This document shows, one piece after another, positions 25,814-35,665 of a DNA stretch of 64,000 bases. The stretch is from Devosia sp. 1566 (GTDB lineage: Bacteria; Pseudomonadota; Alphaproteobacteria; Rhizobiales; Devosiaceae). Every line of letters starts with the position of its first letter. Position 1 is the first letter of the stretch. The stretch covers positions 3,636,501 through 3,700,500 of the forward strand of contig NZ_CP034767.1 in assembly GCF_004005995.1 (NCBI RefSeq), read 5' to 3'. Made by a program: the position numbers and the translations under genes. A model generated the notes under the pieces. The model had not been told where the DNA came from. It made no database searches and saw only the letters and a program-made list of their open reading frames with translations.

Positions 25814-26758
25814 CTATTTGGCCTTCTGCGCCTTGCCGGCGCGGTAGTAGTAATTGGCGTCCTTGCCCAGCACGACCGAGCGCACCAGCTTGCGAATGGC
25901 CTCGCTCTTGCGGAAGGGCGACACCACCGCATTGACCGTGCCGAACACCGCCAGCTTGGCGGCATCGAGCGCGGGCTGCTTGCCGGGCGCCTGTTGCGGC
26001 AGGCCGCGGCCGCGCAGCATGGAATTGAATATGTAAAGATCGTTGCGGCGCTTCACCTCGGCGGTCTTCCAGGTGATCGCCACCGAAATGGAATAGCTGT
26101 CCTTGGTGCGCACCCAGTGCGGCCAGAGATAGGGCACGAACACGCCTTCGCCGGGCTTGAGCGCATTGAGCATTTCCTTGCTTACGAACCGCTCCTCGAA
26201 TTTGAGATTGCGATGCTTGGTGATGCAATGCTCGATCTGGTCTTCGCTCGCAATCGAGCGATCCTCGTTGTCGTAGACGGCAAACTCCTTGTCGCCATGG
26301 ATCTGCACAAAGAAATTGTCTTCGCTGTCGAGATGGAAGGGCGTCGTCGAATTGGGCGAGGACACGAACAAGAAGCCCTGAATGTCCGAAAAGCCGGCAT
26401 CGGCAAGGCTCTTGTGCCCCTGCGCTGATGCCACCGACATCAGCGCGTCTTCGAGCAGCGCCTTATAGGTGGGGTGATGCTCGATGCGCTTGAGCACCAT
26501 CCAGGCGCCTGCGGTTTCGATCTGGCTGATCACCTCTTCGGGGTCGAGCTCCACCAGCGGAGTGGTGGACGGATCCTGGCTCACCGCCGCCTTGCCCGAA
26601 TTATATTCGATCCGGTCGCGCGGCAGCGCTTTGACGAGTTCGAGGATCGCCGGCAGCGTCAGCCGCGGATCGCCCACAAGGCCGTGGGTGATGCGAAAGG
26701 GTTTCAGCGGAAACAGCGATTGGAAGGCAGAGTTAGGCGCAGTCAAAAGGCTGGTCAT
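25814..26758 (-). CDS. Cupin-like / JmjC-type Fe(II) dioxygenase protein
   Basis: The 314-residue protein resembles the bacterial cupin_8/JmjC-like group. FHLDSEDNFFVQIHGDKEFAVY gives an HxD metal pair and the Lys/His environment. A later His is in PYLWPHWVRT. GFLFVSSPNSTTP precedes the metal strand. Such enzymes hydroxylate proteins or small molecules, and the substrate here is unknown. Its ATG overlaps the stop of the GNAT-like gene (26755-26758). The two are one operon and probably act on the same molecule. Confidence 0.78.
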   Translation of the reverse strand: MTSLLTAPNSAFQSLFPLKPFRITHGLVGDPRLTLPAILELVKALPRDRIEYNSGKAAVSQDPSTTPLVELDPEEVISQIETAGAWMVLKRIEHHPTYKALLEDALMSVASAQGHKSLADAGFSDIQGFLFVSSPNSTTPFHLDSEDNFFVQIHGDKEFAVYDNEDRSIASEDQIEHCITKHRNLKFEERFVSKEMLNALKPGEGVFVPYLWPHWVRTKDSYSISVAITWKTAEVKRRNDLYIFNSMLRGRGLPQQAPGKQPALDAAKLAVFGTVNAVVSPFRKSEAIRKLVRSVVLGKDANYYYRAGKAQKAK

Positions 26759-27957
26759 AAGCGTTTTTCCTTGCGGTTTCGAAGAGACAACAGAAGCGAT
26801 TTGGCCTGCTCGCGCGCGCGACGCCGCGCTTTGATGAGCCGGACAATGGCAGCGGCCACGGGATCGCCCGCGCGGGTCGGGATCAGCAGATCCCCCACGG
26901 CGAGGCGTTCGCGCCAGATATGGTCGATCATCGGATGGCCAGCGGCGGCGGTGGAGTCGACAAAACTGATCTCGGGGTCCTCGGCAAAGCGCCGCGTCAT
27001 CTCGAGCGTCAGCTGCACGCCCGGCGACACCCGCCCCATGCTTTCGTCATAAGCAATCTTGAAAAACAGCGCCTGGCCCGCGCCCTTGAGCACCAGCCCT
27101 GCCGCGATCGTGCGTCCATTGAGCTGCAGTTCCGCCACTTCAAAGCCACCGCGCGCACCCATATCCAGCGCCGCCAGTTCGACAAAGCGCGCATCGCCCT
27201 GCGCTTGCGCGAGGCCGGTGCCCTGCTTGCCCTTCCAGCCGCTGGCTTCAAGCGCAAGAAAGCGCTGCACCGCCGGGGCAATGGTGTCGGGCCGGTCGGC
27301 AACGGTGAACGCTACCGCGCCTTCATCCTCCAGCCGGTGGCGCAACCGGCGCATTTCCTTGAGCCGCTTGGCCCCCATGCCGCCGCGCAGATAGCTCTCG
27401 ACGTCGCCCGTCGATGCATAGGCGGCGCGCTCATGGGCATTGTCGACCTCAGCCGGCGCAATGCCCCGCCGCGCCAAGGCCTCGGCGATCGCGTCCGCCG
27501 TCGGTCCTTGCAGCCGGGCAAAAGGCAACACCAGCAGATGGGCGCCCGCCCCTGCCGCACCATCGATCAGCGCCCCGGCGGCTTCCACCGCCCGCTCAGG
27601 ATCAAGCAGCGGGCTCGACAAAACTGTATAGGGTTGCCGGGCCACCAGCGCCGGCACCGGTAGGCGCAGCGCCGCCCAGGCGCTCACCACCGGCAGGAAA
27701 GCCAGCATACGCCCCTGGCCGGCACCATCAAACGCCACCAGCGCATCATTGCCCCGCCCGTTCCAGGCATGGCGCGATGCCGCCTGGGCAAAACCAGGAT
27801 CGAAAAATCCATTGGGCTCAAGGCTGCGGCCGCCAAGCGCCTCCCAGGGCGCGCGCGGCACCTGCGCCACCGGCAGGCGAAGCACATGCTGGGCATGGCT
27901 GTGCCGCCGGGCACCGGCGCGCGTGAGCAGTTGGGGCGCCATTGCTCGCCCGCTCAC
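26755..27957 (-). CDS. GNAT-family N-acetyltransferase (BioF2/CelD-like)
   Basis: The 400-residue protein has the double-GNAT layout of the Acetyltransf_6 (BioF2-like/CelD) family: an N-terminal domain with FFDPGF and ALVAFDGAGQGRMLAFLPV, and a C-terminal domain with RLKEMRRLRHRLEDEG and FEVAELQLNGRTIAAGLVLKGAGQALFFKIAYDES. These proteins often acylate cell-surface or polysaccharide precursors. The GTG at 27957 has AGGGAG 7 bases upstream. An ATG at 27942 is the alternative. It is translationally coupled to the dioxygenase gene downstream. Confidence 0.8.
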   Translation of the reverse strand: MSGRAMAPQLLTRAGARRHSHAQHVLRLPVAQVPRAPWEALGGRSLEPNGFFDPGFAQAASRHAWNGRGNDALVAFDGAGQGRMLAFLPVVSAWAALRLPVPALVARQPYTVLSSPLLDPERAVEAAGALIDGAAGAGAHLLVLPFARLQGPTADAIAEALARRGIAPAEVDNAHERAAYASTGDVESYLRGGMGAKRLKEMRRLRHRLEDEGAVAFTVADRPDTIAPAVQRFLALEASGWKGKQGTGLAQAQGDARFVELAALDMGARGGFEVAELQLNGRTIAAGLVLKGAGQALFFKIAYDESMGRVSPGVQLTLEMTRRFAEDPEISFVDSTAAAGHPMIDHIWRERLAVGDLLIPTRAGDPVAAAIVRLIKARRRAREQAKSLLLSLRNRKEKRL

Positions 27958-28244
27958 TCCAGCTCTCCCTGGCAGTTAACCATCGCGCCTGCTCACCATC
28001 CGCCAAACGGCTTAGTTCCGACGCCCGCCTTTTATCGCAAAAGGGTGAGCGTGACGCGCTTTGGCTGCTTGCTTGGTTAAGCCGATCTTGCGGTAAACCC
28101 TTTTAAATCCAATCTTAATTGTAATAATGGGCCCTGAGGCCACCTCCATTGCCCGCCCTGGTCCAGACATGGCGCCGCACTGGCAATTTGCCGCCCGATC
28201 CGCCATATAGGGCCCTGCAACAACACTGGGCAGCGAGGCCGAAC

Positions 28245-29117
28245 GTGGACGGCGTGCCGTTTTGGAAAATGAATGGGCTGGGCAACCAGATCATCGTGGC
28301 CGATTTGCGCGGCCGCGCCGGCCGCATCACGCCCGAAGCGGCCATTGCCATCAACGCCACGCCCGGCACTCGCTTTGATCAGATCATGGCCCTCCATGAT
28401 CCCCGCATCCCCGGCACCGCGGCGCTGGTCGACATCATCAATTCCGATGGCTCGCGCGCCCAGGCCTGCGGCAACGGCATGCGCTGCGTCGTCCAGGCGC
28501 TCTCCGCCCAGACCGGCACCACGAGTTTCGTGTTCGAAACCGTCGCGGGCCTCCTCACCGGCGACGAACATCCCGATGGCTCGATCACCGTCGATATGGG
28601 CACACCCAAGCTCGCCTGGTACGAAATCCCCTTGGCCGAGGAATTTGCCGATACCCGCAAGATCGAGCTGCAGATCGGGCCCATCGATGCGCCCGTACTC
28701 CATTCTCCTTCGGTCGCGTCCATGGGCAATCCGCATGCGACCTTCTGGGTGCACACCGATGTCTGGGGCTTTGCGCTTGATCGCTTCGGGCCCATGCTCG
28801 AAAATCATCCGATCTTTCCCGAGCGCTGCAATATCTCCATTGCCCAGGTCCTCGCGCCCGATCGCATTGTGCTGCGCACCTGGGAGCGCGGCGCTGGGTT
28901 GACCGAAGCCTGCGGCACCGCCGCCTGCGCTGTCGTGGTCAATGGCGCCCGCACCCGCCGCACCGCCCGCAAGGCGACGGTCACCCTGCCCGGCGGCGAT
29001 CTCGTCATCGAATGGCGAGGGGACGATCATGTGGTGCTGACCGGCCCTGCCCAAACCGAATGGGCCGGCACCCTCGATCCCGCCACCGGCGCCTGGACGC
29101 GCAGCGAGGCCGCCTGA
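28245..29117 (+). CDS. dapF: Diaminopimelate epimerase
   Basis: This cofactor-free epimerase interconverts LL- and meso-diaminopimelate. The two catalytic Cys motifs are present: QACGNGMRC and TEACGTAAC. The N-terminus [13 protein letters not shown] fits the family start. I chose GTG at 28245, with GAGG 6 bases upstream; GTG 28254 is also possible. A longer open frame from 28149 has no homology. The stop overlaps the mtaB start (TGATG), forming dapF-mtaB-ftsY-yciB. Confidence 0.95.
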   Translation: MDGVPFWKMNGLGNQIIVADLRGRAGRITPEAAIAINATPGTRFDQIMALHDPRIPGTAALVDIINSDGSRAQACGNGMRCVVQALSAQTGTTSFVFETVAGLLTGDEHPDGSITVDMGTPKLAWYEIPLAEEFADTRKIELQIGPIDAPVLHSPSVASMGNPHATFWVHTDVWGFALDRFGPMLENHPIFPERCNISIAQVLAPDRIVLRTWERGAGLTEACGTAACAVVVNGARTRRTARKATVTLPGGDLVIEWRGDDHVVLTGPAQTEWAGTLDPATGAWTRSEAA

Positions 29118-30382
29118 TGGCAGTTCAAACCCTGACATTTGGCTGCCGCCTCAACGCCTTTGAAGCCGAGGTGATGAAGACCGAAGCCCAAAAGGCCGGG
29201 CTCGACAACGCCGTTATTGTCAACACTTGCGCCGTCACCGCCGAAGCCGTCCGCCAGGCCAAGCAGGCCGTGCGCAAGGCGCGGCGCGACAATCCCGAGG
29301 CGCGCATCATCGTCACTGGCTGCGCCGCCCAGACCGAAGCGCGCTCGTTCGGCGACATGCCCGAGGTCGATCTCGTAATCGGCAATGCCGACAAGCTCGA
29401 GGCCAAAAGCTACGCGCCCATGGTCTTTGGCACCCCGCTCAACGACAAGGTCCAGGTCAACGACATCATGAGCGTGCGGGAAACCGCAGGCCATCTGATC
29501 GAGGGCATGGATGGGCGCGCTCGCGCCTTCGTGCAGGTCCAGAACGGGTGCGACCACCGCTGCACCTTCTGCATCATCCCCTTTGGCCGCGGCCCCTCGC
29601 GCTCGGTGCCGATGGGCCTCGTCGTCGACCAGTGCAAGAAGCTCGTCGCCAATGGCTACAAGGAAGTGGTGCTGACCGGGGTGGACATCACCTCCTATGG
29701 CGGCGACCTGCCCGGCACCCCGACCCTAGGCAAACTCGCCCAGGCCATTTTGCGCCATGTGCCCGACCTGCCGCGCCTGCGCATCTCCTCCATCGATTCC
29801 ATCGAGGCCGATGAGGCACTTTATGACGTGGTCGCGGGCGATCGCCGCCTGATGCCCCATCTGCATCTGTCGCTGCAGTCGGGCGACGACATGATCTTGA
29901 AGCGCATGAAGCGCCGCCACAGCCGCGCCGATGCGCTCGCCATCGTCGACAAGCTGCGCAGCCTACGGCCCGACATGGTGTTTGGCGCCGATATCATCGC
30001 GGGCTTCCCCACCGAAGACGACGCCATGTTCGCCAACACGCTCGCCATCGTGGCCGAGGCGGGGCTGACTTATCTCCACGTCTTTCCCTATTCCCCGCGC
30101 CCCGGCACCCCCGCCGCGCGCATGCCCCAGGTGAGCAAAGCCGTGGCGCGCGAACGCGCGGCCCTGCTGCGCGCCGCCGGCGACCGGCAATGGGCCGCGC
30201 TCGCCGCAGCGCGGGTCGGCCAGATCGAGCATGTGCTGGTCGAGCGCGAGGGCCTCGGACGCACCGAGCAGTTCATGCCCGTCGCCGTCCCCGGCACGCA
30301 ACCGGGCGACCTGCTCGCCGTTCGCATCACGGGCACCACGCCCGAAGGTCTGGTTGGCGAGGCGCTGCAGGCCGCTGCCTGA
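29117..30382 (+). CDS. mtaB: tRNA t6A37 methylthiotransferase MtaB
   Basis: This radical SAM enzyme adds a methylthio group to t6A37 of ANN-decoding tRNAs. An N-terminal UPF0004 domain (TLTFGCRLNAFEAEVM, Cys ligands at FGC, NTC and TGC) binds one FeS cluster. The radical SAM motif is CDHRCTFCIIPFGRG. A TRAM domain ends the protein. The 421-residue length is normal. tsaD, which makes the t6A substrate, is at 34.5 kb. The ATG overlaps the dapF stop by one base. Confidence 0.94.
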   Translation: MAVQTLTFGCRLNAFEAEVMKTEAQKAGLDNAVIVNTCAVTAEAVRQAKQAVRKARRDNPEARIIVTGCAAQTEARSFGDMPEVDLVIGNADKLEAKSYAPMVFGTPLNDKVQVNDIMSVRETAGHLIEGMDGRARAFVQVQNGCDHRCTFCIIPFGRGPSRSVPMGLVVDQCKKLVANGYKEVVLTGVDITSYGGDLPGTPTLGKLAQAILRHVPDLPRLRISSIDSIEADEALYDVVAGDRRLMPHLHLSLQSGDDMILKRMKRRHSRADALAIVDKLRSLRPDMVFGADIIAGFPTEDDAMFANTLAIVAEAGLTYLHVFPYSPRPGTPAARMPQVSKAVARERAALLRAAGDRQWAALAAARVGQIEHVLVEREGLGRTEQFMPVAVPGTQPGDLLAVRITGTTPEGLVGEALQAAA

Positions 30383-30466
30383 GCGCCTGACGCACTCGCC
30401 TACCCCCGCATCCTGCGCCTGTCGCAGCATGCTGCCGCACAAGAAAAAGCTTGAGGAGCAACAACA

Positions 30467-31741
30467 ATGGCACAAGAAAAACCCGGCTTCTTCAAGCGCC
30501 TGTGGGGCGAAATCATCGGCGAGGAACCCAAGCCCACCCCCGCCGAGCCGATCCCCGCGCCGCCCGAAACCCTGCCCGAGGACGCTCAGCCCACGCTCAA
30601 GCCCGAACTCGAGGCCCCAGCACCCGAGCCGGTGCCGCCCACGCCCGAGCCGGAAATTGACGAGACCGCGCCCGACGAGCTGCTCCCCGGCCCGCCCGAA
30701 ACTACCCCCGCCTATGTGGAGGAGCTCGAAGAGGAAGCCGAAGCCGCCACCGCCGCCCATCTGGCCGAGGGCGTGCCCGAAGCCGTTCCCGTCATACCCG
30801 CGCCCGCCACCGCCGAGCCCGTGCGCTTGGGCTGGTTCCAGCGCCTCTCCACCGGCCTCAAGCGCTCCTCGGACCAGCTCACCACCTCGATCACCGGCGT
30901 CTTCACCAAGCGCAAGCTCGATGCCGCCACGCTCGATGAATTGGAAGACGTGCTGATCCAGGCCGATCTGGGCATCGACACCGCCACCGCCATCACCGAT
31001 ACGCTGCGCCGCGACCGCTTCAACCGCGAAGTGACCGGCGACGATGTGCGCGCCGTGCTCGCCGCCGAAGTGGAAAAGGTCCTCGCTCCCGTCGCCGTGC
31101 CCCTCCACATCGACGCCACCCACAAGCCGTTCGTGGTGCTGATGGTGGGCGTCAACGGCTCGGGCAAGACCACGACCATCGGCAAACTCGCGCAAAAATG
31201 GACGGGCGAAGGCCGCTCCGTGCTCCTGGCCGCCGGCGACACTTTCCGCGCTGCCGCCATCGAGCAGCTTCAGATCTGGGGCGACCGCACCGGCTCGCCC
31301 GTCGTGTCGCGCCCCGCAGGCTCGGACGCCTCGGGTCTCGCCTTTGATGCGGTCACGCAAGCCAAGGCCGAAGGGCGCGACATCCTCATCATCGATACCG
31401 CCGGGCGCCTGCAGAACCGCGACGAGCTGATGAACGAGCTCGAAAAGATCATCCGCGTCATCAAGAAGGTCGACCCCTCCGCCCCGCACGCCACGCTCCT
31501 GACGCTCGATGCCACCACCGGCCAGAACGCCCTCAAACAGGCCGAGATCTTTGGCACCCGCGCCGGCATCACCGGAATCGTCATGACCAAGCTCGATGGC
31601 ACCGCCCGCGGCGGCATTCTCGTCGCCATTGCCAGGCGCTTCGGCCTGCCCGTCCACTTCATCGGCGTGGGCGAAGGGGTCGATGATCTCGAGCCCTTTG
31701 CCGCCGCCGACTTCGCGCGCGCCATCGCGGGCCGGGAATAA
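30467..31741 (+). CDS. ftsY: Signal recognition particle receptor FtsY
   Basis: This GTPase receptor docks SRP-ribosome complexes at the membrane. An acidic Pro/Glu-rich A domain (about 1-120) precedes the NG domain. G1 is GVNGSGKTTTIGKLA, G2/G3 DTFRAAAIEQL and DTAGRLQNRDELM, and G4 TKLDGTARGG. The 424-residue length fits. GAGGAG precedes the ATG. The gene sits in the dapF-mtaB-ftsY-yciB cluster. Confidence 0.97.
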   Translation: MAQEKPGFFKRLWGEIIGEEPKPTPAEPIPAPPETLPEDAQPTLKPELEAPAPEPVPPTPEPEIDETAPDELLPGPPETTPAYVEELEEEAEAATAAHLAEGVPEAVPVIPAPATAEPVRLGWFQRLSTGLKRSSDQLTTSITGVFTKRKLDAATLDELEDVLIQADLGIDTATAITDTLRRDRFNREVTGDDVRAVLAAEVEKVLAPVAVPLHIDATHKPFVVLMVGVNGSGKTTTIGKLAQKWTGEGRSVLLAAGDTFRAAAIEQLQIWGDRTGSPVVSRPAGSDASGLAFDAVTQAKAEGRDILIIDTAGRLQNRDELMNELEKIIRVIKKVDPSAPHATLLTLDATTGQNALKQAEIFGTRAGITGIVMTKLDGTARGGILVAIARRFGLPVHFIGVGEGVDDLEPFAAADFARAIAGRE

Positions 31742-31846
31742 TCCGGCCCTCAGCCTAATTATCACCATGCTTAGGTCCTAGTGATCCCTTGCCGTTTCGG
31801 GCAACTCACCCCAGACTGCTGCGCAAGTAACAAGAGTTATGCAACA

Positions 31847-32464
31847 ATGCCCAACCAAGCCGAACCCGAGATCGCCTGGGACGAACTTCGGCCTCAGATG
31901 ATCAAGCTCGGTCTCGAACTGGGGCCGCTGGTCGTTTTCTTTATCGTCAACAGCCGCGCCGATATCTTTGCCGCGACGGCCTGGTTCATGGGAGCCATGG
32001 TCGTTTCGCTCCTTGCCTCCTGGCTGATCCTGCGCAAGATCGCGGTCATGCCACTGGTCACGGGCGTGGTCGTCTTGGTGTTTGGCGGCCTGACGCTCTG
32101 GCTGCAGGACGAAACCTTCATCAAGATGAAGCCCACCATCACCAATGGCCTGTTCGCCGCGGTGCTGCTGGGCGGCCTCCTCTTTGGCCAATCGCTGCTG
32201 AAATACGTCTTTGGCGACGTCTACAAGCTGCGCCCCGAAGGCTGGAGCAAGCTGACCCTCAACTGGGGCCTGTTCTTCCTCGTCCTTGCCGTCATCAACG
32301 AAGTGCTCTGGCGCAATTTCTCCACCGACTTCTGGGTCACCTTCAAGGTCTGGGGCGTGATGCCGCTGACTGTGCTGTTCTCCCTCAGCCAACTCAGCCT
32401 CCTCACCAAATACGCTCCCCCGAGCGAGCCCACGCACGTCCCCCCGGTGGTCGTCGAAACCTAG
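31847..32464 (+). CDS. yciB: Inner membrane-spanning protein YciB (septation protein A)
   Basis: The 205-residue protein has five to six hydrophobic segments and the IspZ/YciB pattern: [19 protein letters not shown] near the start, the [30 protein letters not shown] centre, and [23 protein letters not shown] near the end. Members help septation and envelope integrity. An earlier ATG at 31781 would add 22 non-conserved residues; the ATG at 31847 starts the conserved part. Confidence 0.92.
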   Translation: MPNQAEPEIAWDELRPQMIKLGLELGPLVVFFIVNSRADIFAATAWFMGAMVVSLLASWLILRKIAVMPLVTGVVVLVFGGLTLWLQDETFIKMKPTITNGLFAAVLLGGLLFGQSLLKYVFGDVYKLRPEGWSKLTLNWGLFFLVLAVINEVLWRNFSTDFWVTFKVWGVMPLTVLFSLSQLSLLTKYAPPSEPTHVPPVVVET

Positions 32465-32819
32465 TTTTGGTCACTTGGCCTCTGTGACACGGCCTGGGGC
32501 CAAGCGCACCGGGCGCAAGGTCCCTGCCCTCCCTCCCCCTTGAGGGGCTTCGAGCCGTCCGCGAAGGCGGCGGAGCGCTCCAGTGGAGCGCTCCGAGGTG
32601 AGAAGGCCATGAGAGCTATGCTCGAATGGCCAAGGGGTGGGGGTCCATCAGCCCACCCACAAGCCTATCCAAACACCCGATTGTCACCCCGGCCCCAAGC
32701 CGGGGCCCATCCCAAGATTTTTCCGCGCGCCGCCAGCAGTGCGAACCTGCCGCCTCAGCGCTCCCAAAAGCTTAGCAATAATCCCGCGGCTCCCCATCCG
32801 CGCGCCGGATGGCTGAAAA
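32465..32819. other. Gene-free region with interspersed repeats
   Basis: No coding sequence is evident in this 355-base gap between convergent yciB and the EVE gene. It holds a roughly 115-base repeat-like element (32528-32643) and a 7-pair GC hairpin: CCCCGGC, loop CCCAA, GCCGGGG at 32687-32705. Both are types of intergenic repeat commonly seen in alphaproteobacterial genomes. Confidence 0.6.
32528..32643. repeat. MITE/RIME-like element with terminal inverted repeats
   Basis: The left end CCTCCCTCCCCCTTGAGG and the right end GCCAAGGGGTGGGGG are imperfect inverted repeats. Inside are two copies of the palindrome GGAGCGCTCC (32572-32581 and 32585-32594) separated by AGT. No coding capacity is visible. 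Related CCCTCCCC arms occur at 41.4-41.6 kb. Confidence 0.55.
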
Positions 32820-33254
32820 CTACAGCCCACCCATCCGGCAGATCAGCGCCCATTCCTCGGGCCGCACCTTTGACACCGACAGCCGCGACAGCTTCAGCAG
32901 CTCGATCTCTTCCAGCTCGGGCGTCTGCTTGATCGTCGCCAGCGTCACCGGCCGCGGCAGCGGCTTGACCGCTTCCACGTCCACGCACTCCCACACCACT
33001 TCGCCCTTGGCATTGAGCTCGGCCGTATCGTCGGGATGGGCGAGCGCGATCACCCGGATGATCCCCACGATCTCCTTGCCGATATTGGAGTGGTAGAAAA
33101 ACGCCTCGTCCCCGATCTGCATCGCCCGCATATTGTTGCGCGCCGCATAATTGCGCACGCCATGCCAGGCTTCGGGCTCGCCGCGCGCGGTCTTGGCCAT
33201 CATGTCCTCAAACGAGAACACGTTGGGCTCCGATTTCATCAGCCAATAGGCCAC
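32820..33254 (-). CDS. EVE domain protein
   Basis: The 144-residue protein is a lone EVE (PUA-like) domain. Marks are YWLMKSEPNVFSFEDM, WHGVRNYAARNNMRAMQIGDEAFFYHSN and the C-terminal EWALICRMGGL. EVE domains bind modified bases in RNA or DNA. The role of the stand-alone housekeeping form (YTH/thymocyte nuclear protein 1-like) is not settled. It starts with GTG at 33254, 4 bases after the YciI gene, so the two are co-transcribed with gpsA and tsaD. Confidence 0.92.
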   Translation of the reverse strand: MAYWLMKSEPNVFSFEDMMAKTARGEPEAWHGVRNYAARNNMRAMQIGDEAFFYHSNIGKEIVGIIRVIALAHPDDTAELNAKGEVVWECVDVEAVKPLPRPVTLATIKQTPELEEIELLKLSRLSVSKVRPEEWALICRMGGL

Positions 33255-33258
33255 CGGG

Positions 33259-33552
33259 TCAGGCCTTGGGCGACATGTGGTCGAACGCCACGCGCCAGGG
33301 CTTGATCTCGTAGCTGCCGAAGATCCCCGCCTTGATGAAAGGGTCGGCCATGAACATCGCCGTGGCGGCCTCGAGGCTCTCGGCTTCCACCACCATCAGC
33401 GAGCCCTCGGGCTGCCCGGCCTCGTCGAGCAGGGCGCCGGCGAGCCGCAGGGTCTGGCCAAGGCTTTCCAGATGCTCCAAATGCACCGGGCGCGTCGCGA
33501 GCCGCTGCTCCATCGTGCCGGGCTTATCCTTGGCGATCATGGCGTAAAGCAT
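33259..33552 (-). CDS. YciI-family protein
   Basis: The 97-residue single-domain protein of the ferredoxin-like YciI fold starts MLYAMIAKDKPGTMEQRLATRP. The family's His/Asp active-site candidates (H in HLEHLESL, D near FMADPFIKAGIF) are present. The function is unproven; some relatives act as dehalogenases. GAGGA precedes the ATG. It lies directly between gpsA and the EVE gene, an arrangement common in rhizobia (tsaD-gpsA-yciI-EVE). Confidence 0.9.
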   Translation of the reverse strand: MLYAMIAKDKPGTMEQRLATRPVHLEHLESLGQTLRLAGALLDEAGQPEGSLMVVEAESLEAATAMFMADPFIKAGIFGSYEIKPWRVAFDHMSPKA

Positions 33553-33555
33553 AGT

Positions 33556-34542
33556 TCAGTCCTCTCGTTTGAGCGGCCGGGACATCAGGCCCGCCACCAC
33601 GTCTTCAATTCCAGCGTGTTGATTGAGCACTTGGTCCACGGCATCGACCAACGGCGCATCCACGCCTAGCCGGCGCGCCAGCGCTGCCGCGACGGGCGTC
33701 GTGGCCACCCCTTCGGCCAGCTTGGCGCCCGCCCCCATGATTTCGGCGACCGTGCGCCCCTGCCCCAGGGCAATGCCGAAGAGGTAATTGCGCGATTGCG
33801 GCGAGGTGCAGGTCAGGCACAGATCGCCCAATCCTGCCAGGCCGGTCAGCGTGCGGGTTGAGCCGCCCATACCCACCACCAGCCGCGACATTTCGGCGTA
33901 AGCGCGCGCGATCAGCGCCGAACGCGCCGACAACCCCAGCCCCGCACCCTCGACGGCGCCACAAGCCAGCGCATAAATATTCTTGAGCGCGCCCGCCACC
34001 TCGACCCCGATCCGGTCATCGGCCGCATAGGGGCGAAAATGCGGGCCGGCCAGCGCTGCGGCCAGCGCCGAGCTGTCCCCCGCATCATCCCCCGCCAGCG
34101 TCACCGCGGTCGGGCGCCCCGCCGCCACATCGGCAGCAAAGCTCGGGCCGGAGAGCACGAAGGGCACCGCCTCGGGCGCCACATCGGCCAAAATCTCGCT
34201 TTGCCGCTGCAGGCTCCCCGCTTCCAGCCCTTTTGCACTCAGCACCACCGGCTTGCCCGCGAGCAGCGCGGGATCGAGCCCGCGCAAGGCCGCGCGGGTC
34301 GCCTGCGCCGGCACAGCCATGATCACAAAGTCTGCCAGCTCGGCGGTCATCACTGCCCGCAATCCGGGCAGCAGCGCCTGCTCGCCCAGGTAACGCCCAT
34401 TGGTGTGGGCGCTGTTGATTTCCTCGGCCTGCGCCGCGTCCCGCACGAGGAGCGTCACGCCACGCCCGGCCATGCCAGCGGCCTGCGCCAGGGCCGTGCC
34501 CCAGGCACCACCGCCAACCACCAGAGCGGTTTCAAGCCGCAT
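33556..34542 (-). CDS. gpsA: Glycerol-3-phosphate dehydrogenase [NAD(P)+]
   Basis: The 328-residue enzyme makes sn-glycerol-3-phosphate for phospholipids. The Rossmann motif is [13 protein letters not shown] (8-20). [22 protein letters not shown], and the catalytic Lys in [16 protein letters not shown] follow. [14 protein letters not shown] is the family signature. The ATG lies inside the end of tsaD (11-base overlap), so the genes are coupled. Confidence 0.95.
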   Translation of the reverse strand: MRLETALVVGGGAWGTALAQAAGMAGRGVTLLVRDAAQAEEINSAHTNGRYLGEQALLPGLRAVMTAELADFVIMAVPAQATRAALRGLDPALLAGKPVVLSAKGLEAGSLQRQSEILADVAPEAVPFVLSGPSFAADVAAGRPTAVTLAGDDAGDSSALAAALAGPHFRPYAADDRIGVEVAGALKNIYALACGAVEGAGLGLSARSALIARAYAEMSRLVVGMGGSTRTLTGLAGLGDLCLTCTSPQSRNYLFGIALGQGRTVAEIMGAGAKLAEGVATTPVAAALARRLGVDAPLVDAVDQVLNQHAGIEDVVAGLMSRPLKRED

Positions 34543-35611
34543 CGGGGGTCACCTTCATGTCGGGCAGATCCAGCGGCCAGCGCGGCCGCGCCACCGCATC
34601 GAGCCCATCGCGCACACCCAGCGCAAACCGCTCCGCCCCCGCCCAGGCCACCATCGCGCCATTATCGGTGCACAGCGCAATGGGCGGCACCACCAGCTGC
34701 GCCCCCGCCTTGCGGCAGACCGCGTCCAGTGCCGCGGCAATGCTGCGATTGGCCGCCACGCCCCCCGCCACCACCAGCACCGGCGGGGCGTCAGGCAACT
34801 CGGCCGCGAACCGCTCCAGCGCCTGGCCGGCGCGCACCGCCACCACCTCGGCCACCGCGGCCTGAAAGCTCGCGGCAATATCGGCCACATCCTGGTCGCT
34901 CAGCGGCGCCAGCGCTTCGGCCTGCAGCCGCACTGCGGTCTTGAGCCCGGAAAAGGAAAAATCGAGCCGCGCTTCGCGCAGCAGCGGCCGGGGAAAGCGG
35001 AACCGCTTGGGATCGCCCGCGAGCGCCGTTTGCTCCACCGCCGGCCCGCCGGGATGACCAAGGCTGAGCAGCTTGGCCACCTTGTCGAAGGCCTCGCCCA
35101 GTGCATCGTCGATGGTGGTGCCCCAGCGTTCGTAATCCCCGACGCCGCGCACCAGCACGAACTGGCTGTGCCCGCCGGACACGAGCAGCATCAGATAAGG
35201 AAACTGCACCCCATTGGTCAGCCGCGCTGTCAGTGCATGGGCTTCGAGGTGATTGATCGCCAAGAACGGCTTGCCCAGCGCGGCGGCCAGCGCCTTGCCG
35301 GTGGTCAGCCCCACCAGCACCCCGCCGATCAGGCCCGGCCCGGCCGTTGCCGCAATGGCATCCACCTCATCGAGCGCTATTCCCGCCTCGCGGCAGGCCT
35401 GCGCAATGATGTGGTCGAGATAGGTCACATGCGCCCGCGCCGCCAGTTCGGGCACCACCCCGCCAAAGGCTGCATGTTCATCCAGTTGCGAGCGCACGAC
35501 ATTGGAACGAATGACGCCCTTGCCGGATTGCTCGCGCACAACCACGGCTGCGGCGGTTTCGTCGCAGCTGGTCTCTATGCCCAATATGGTCGCTTGCGCT
35601 TGCCCGGTCAC
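34532..35611 (-). CDS. tsaD: tRNA N6-adenosine threonylcarbamoyltransferase TsaD
   Basis: This catalytic subunit transfers threonylcarbamoyl to A37 of ANN-reading tRNAs. The ASKHA-fold ATP motif is [15 protein letters not shown], the metal ligands are in NHLEAHALT, and GGHSQFVLV and [13 protein letters not shown] follow. The length of 359 is normal. It starts with GTG at 35611 without a strong ribosome-binding site. It is divergent from hemC, with 54 bases between starts. MtaB, acting on its product, is at 29.1 kb. Confidence 0.96.
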   Translation of the reverse strand: MTGQAQATILGIETSCDETAAAVVVREQSGKGVIRSNVVRSQLDEHAAFGGVVPELAARAHVTYLDHIIAQACREAGIALDEVDAIAATAGPGLIGGVLVGLTTGKALAAALGKPFLAINHLEAHALTARLTNGVQFPYLMLLVSGGHSQFVLVRGVGDYERWGTTIDDALGEAFDKVAKLLSLGHPGGPAVEQTALAGDPKRFRFPRPLLREARLDFSFSGLKTAVRLQAEALAPLSDQDVADIAASFQAAVAEVVAVRAGQALERFAAELPDAPPVLVVAGGVAANRSIAAALDAVCRKAGAQLVVPPIALCTDNGAMVAWAGAERFALGVRDGLDAVARPRWPLDLPDMKVTPDAA

Positions 35612-35665
35612 GTTGAACTGGTCTACTCCCTCGGGAGCTTCTGCCTACTATAGGACGCCAAGAAA

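Noticed and set aside
28149..28244. N-terminal extension of dapF
   Set aside because: The extra 32 residues have no family support. A GTG with a ribosome-binding site starts the conserved part.
29963..31768. 601-codon minus-strand frame opposite mtaB and ftsY
   Set aside because: It is antisense to two clear conserved genes and is repetitive Gly/Asp-rich, so a shadow.
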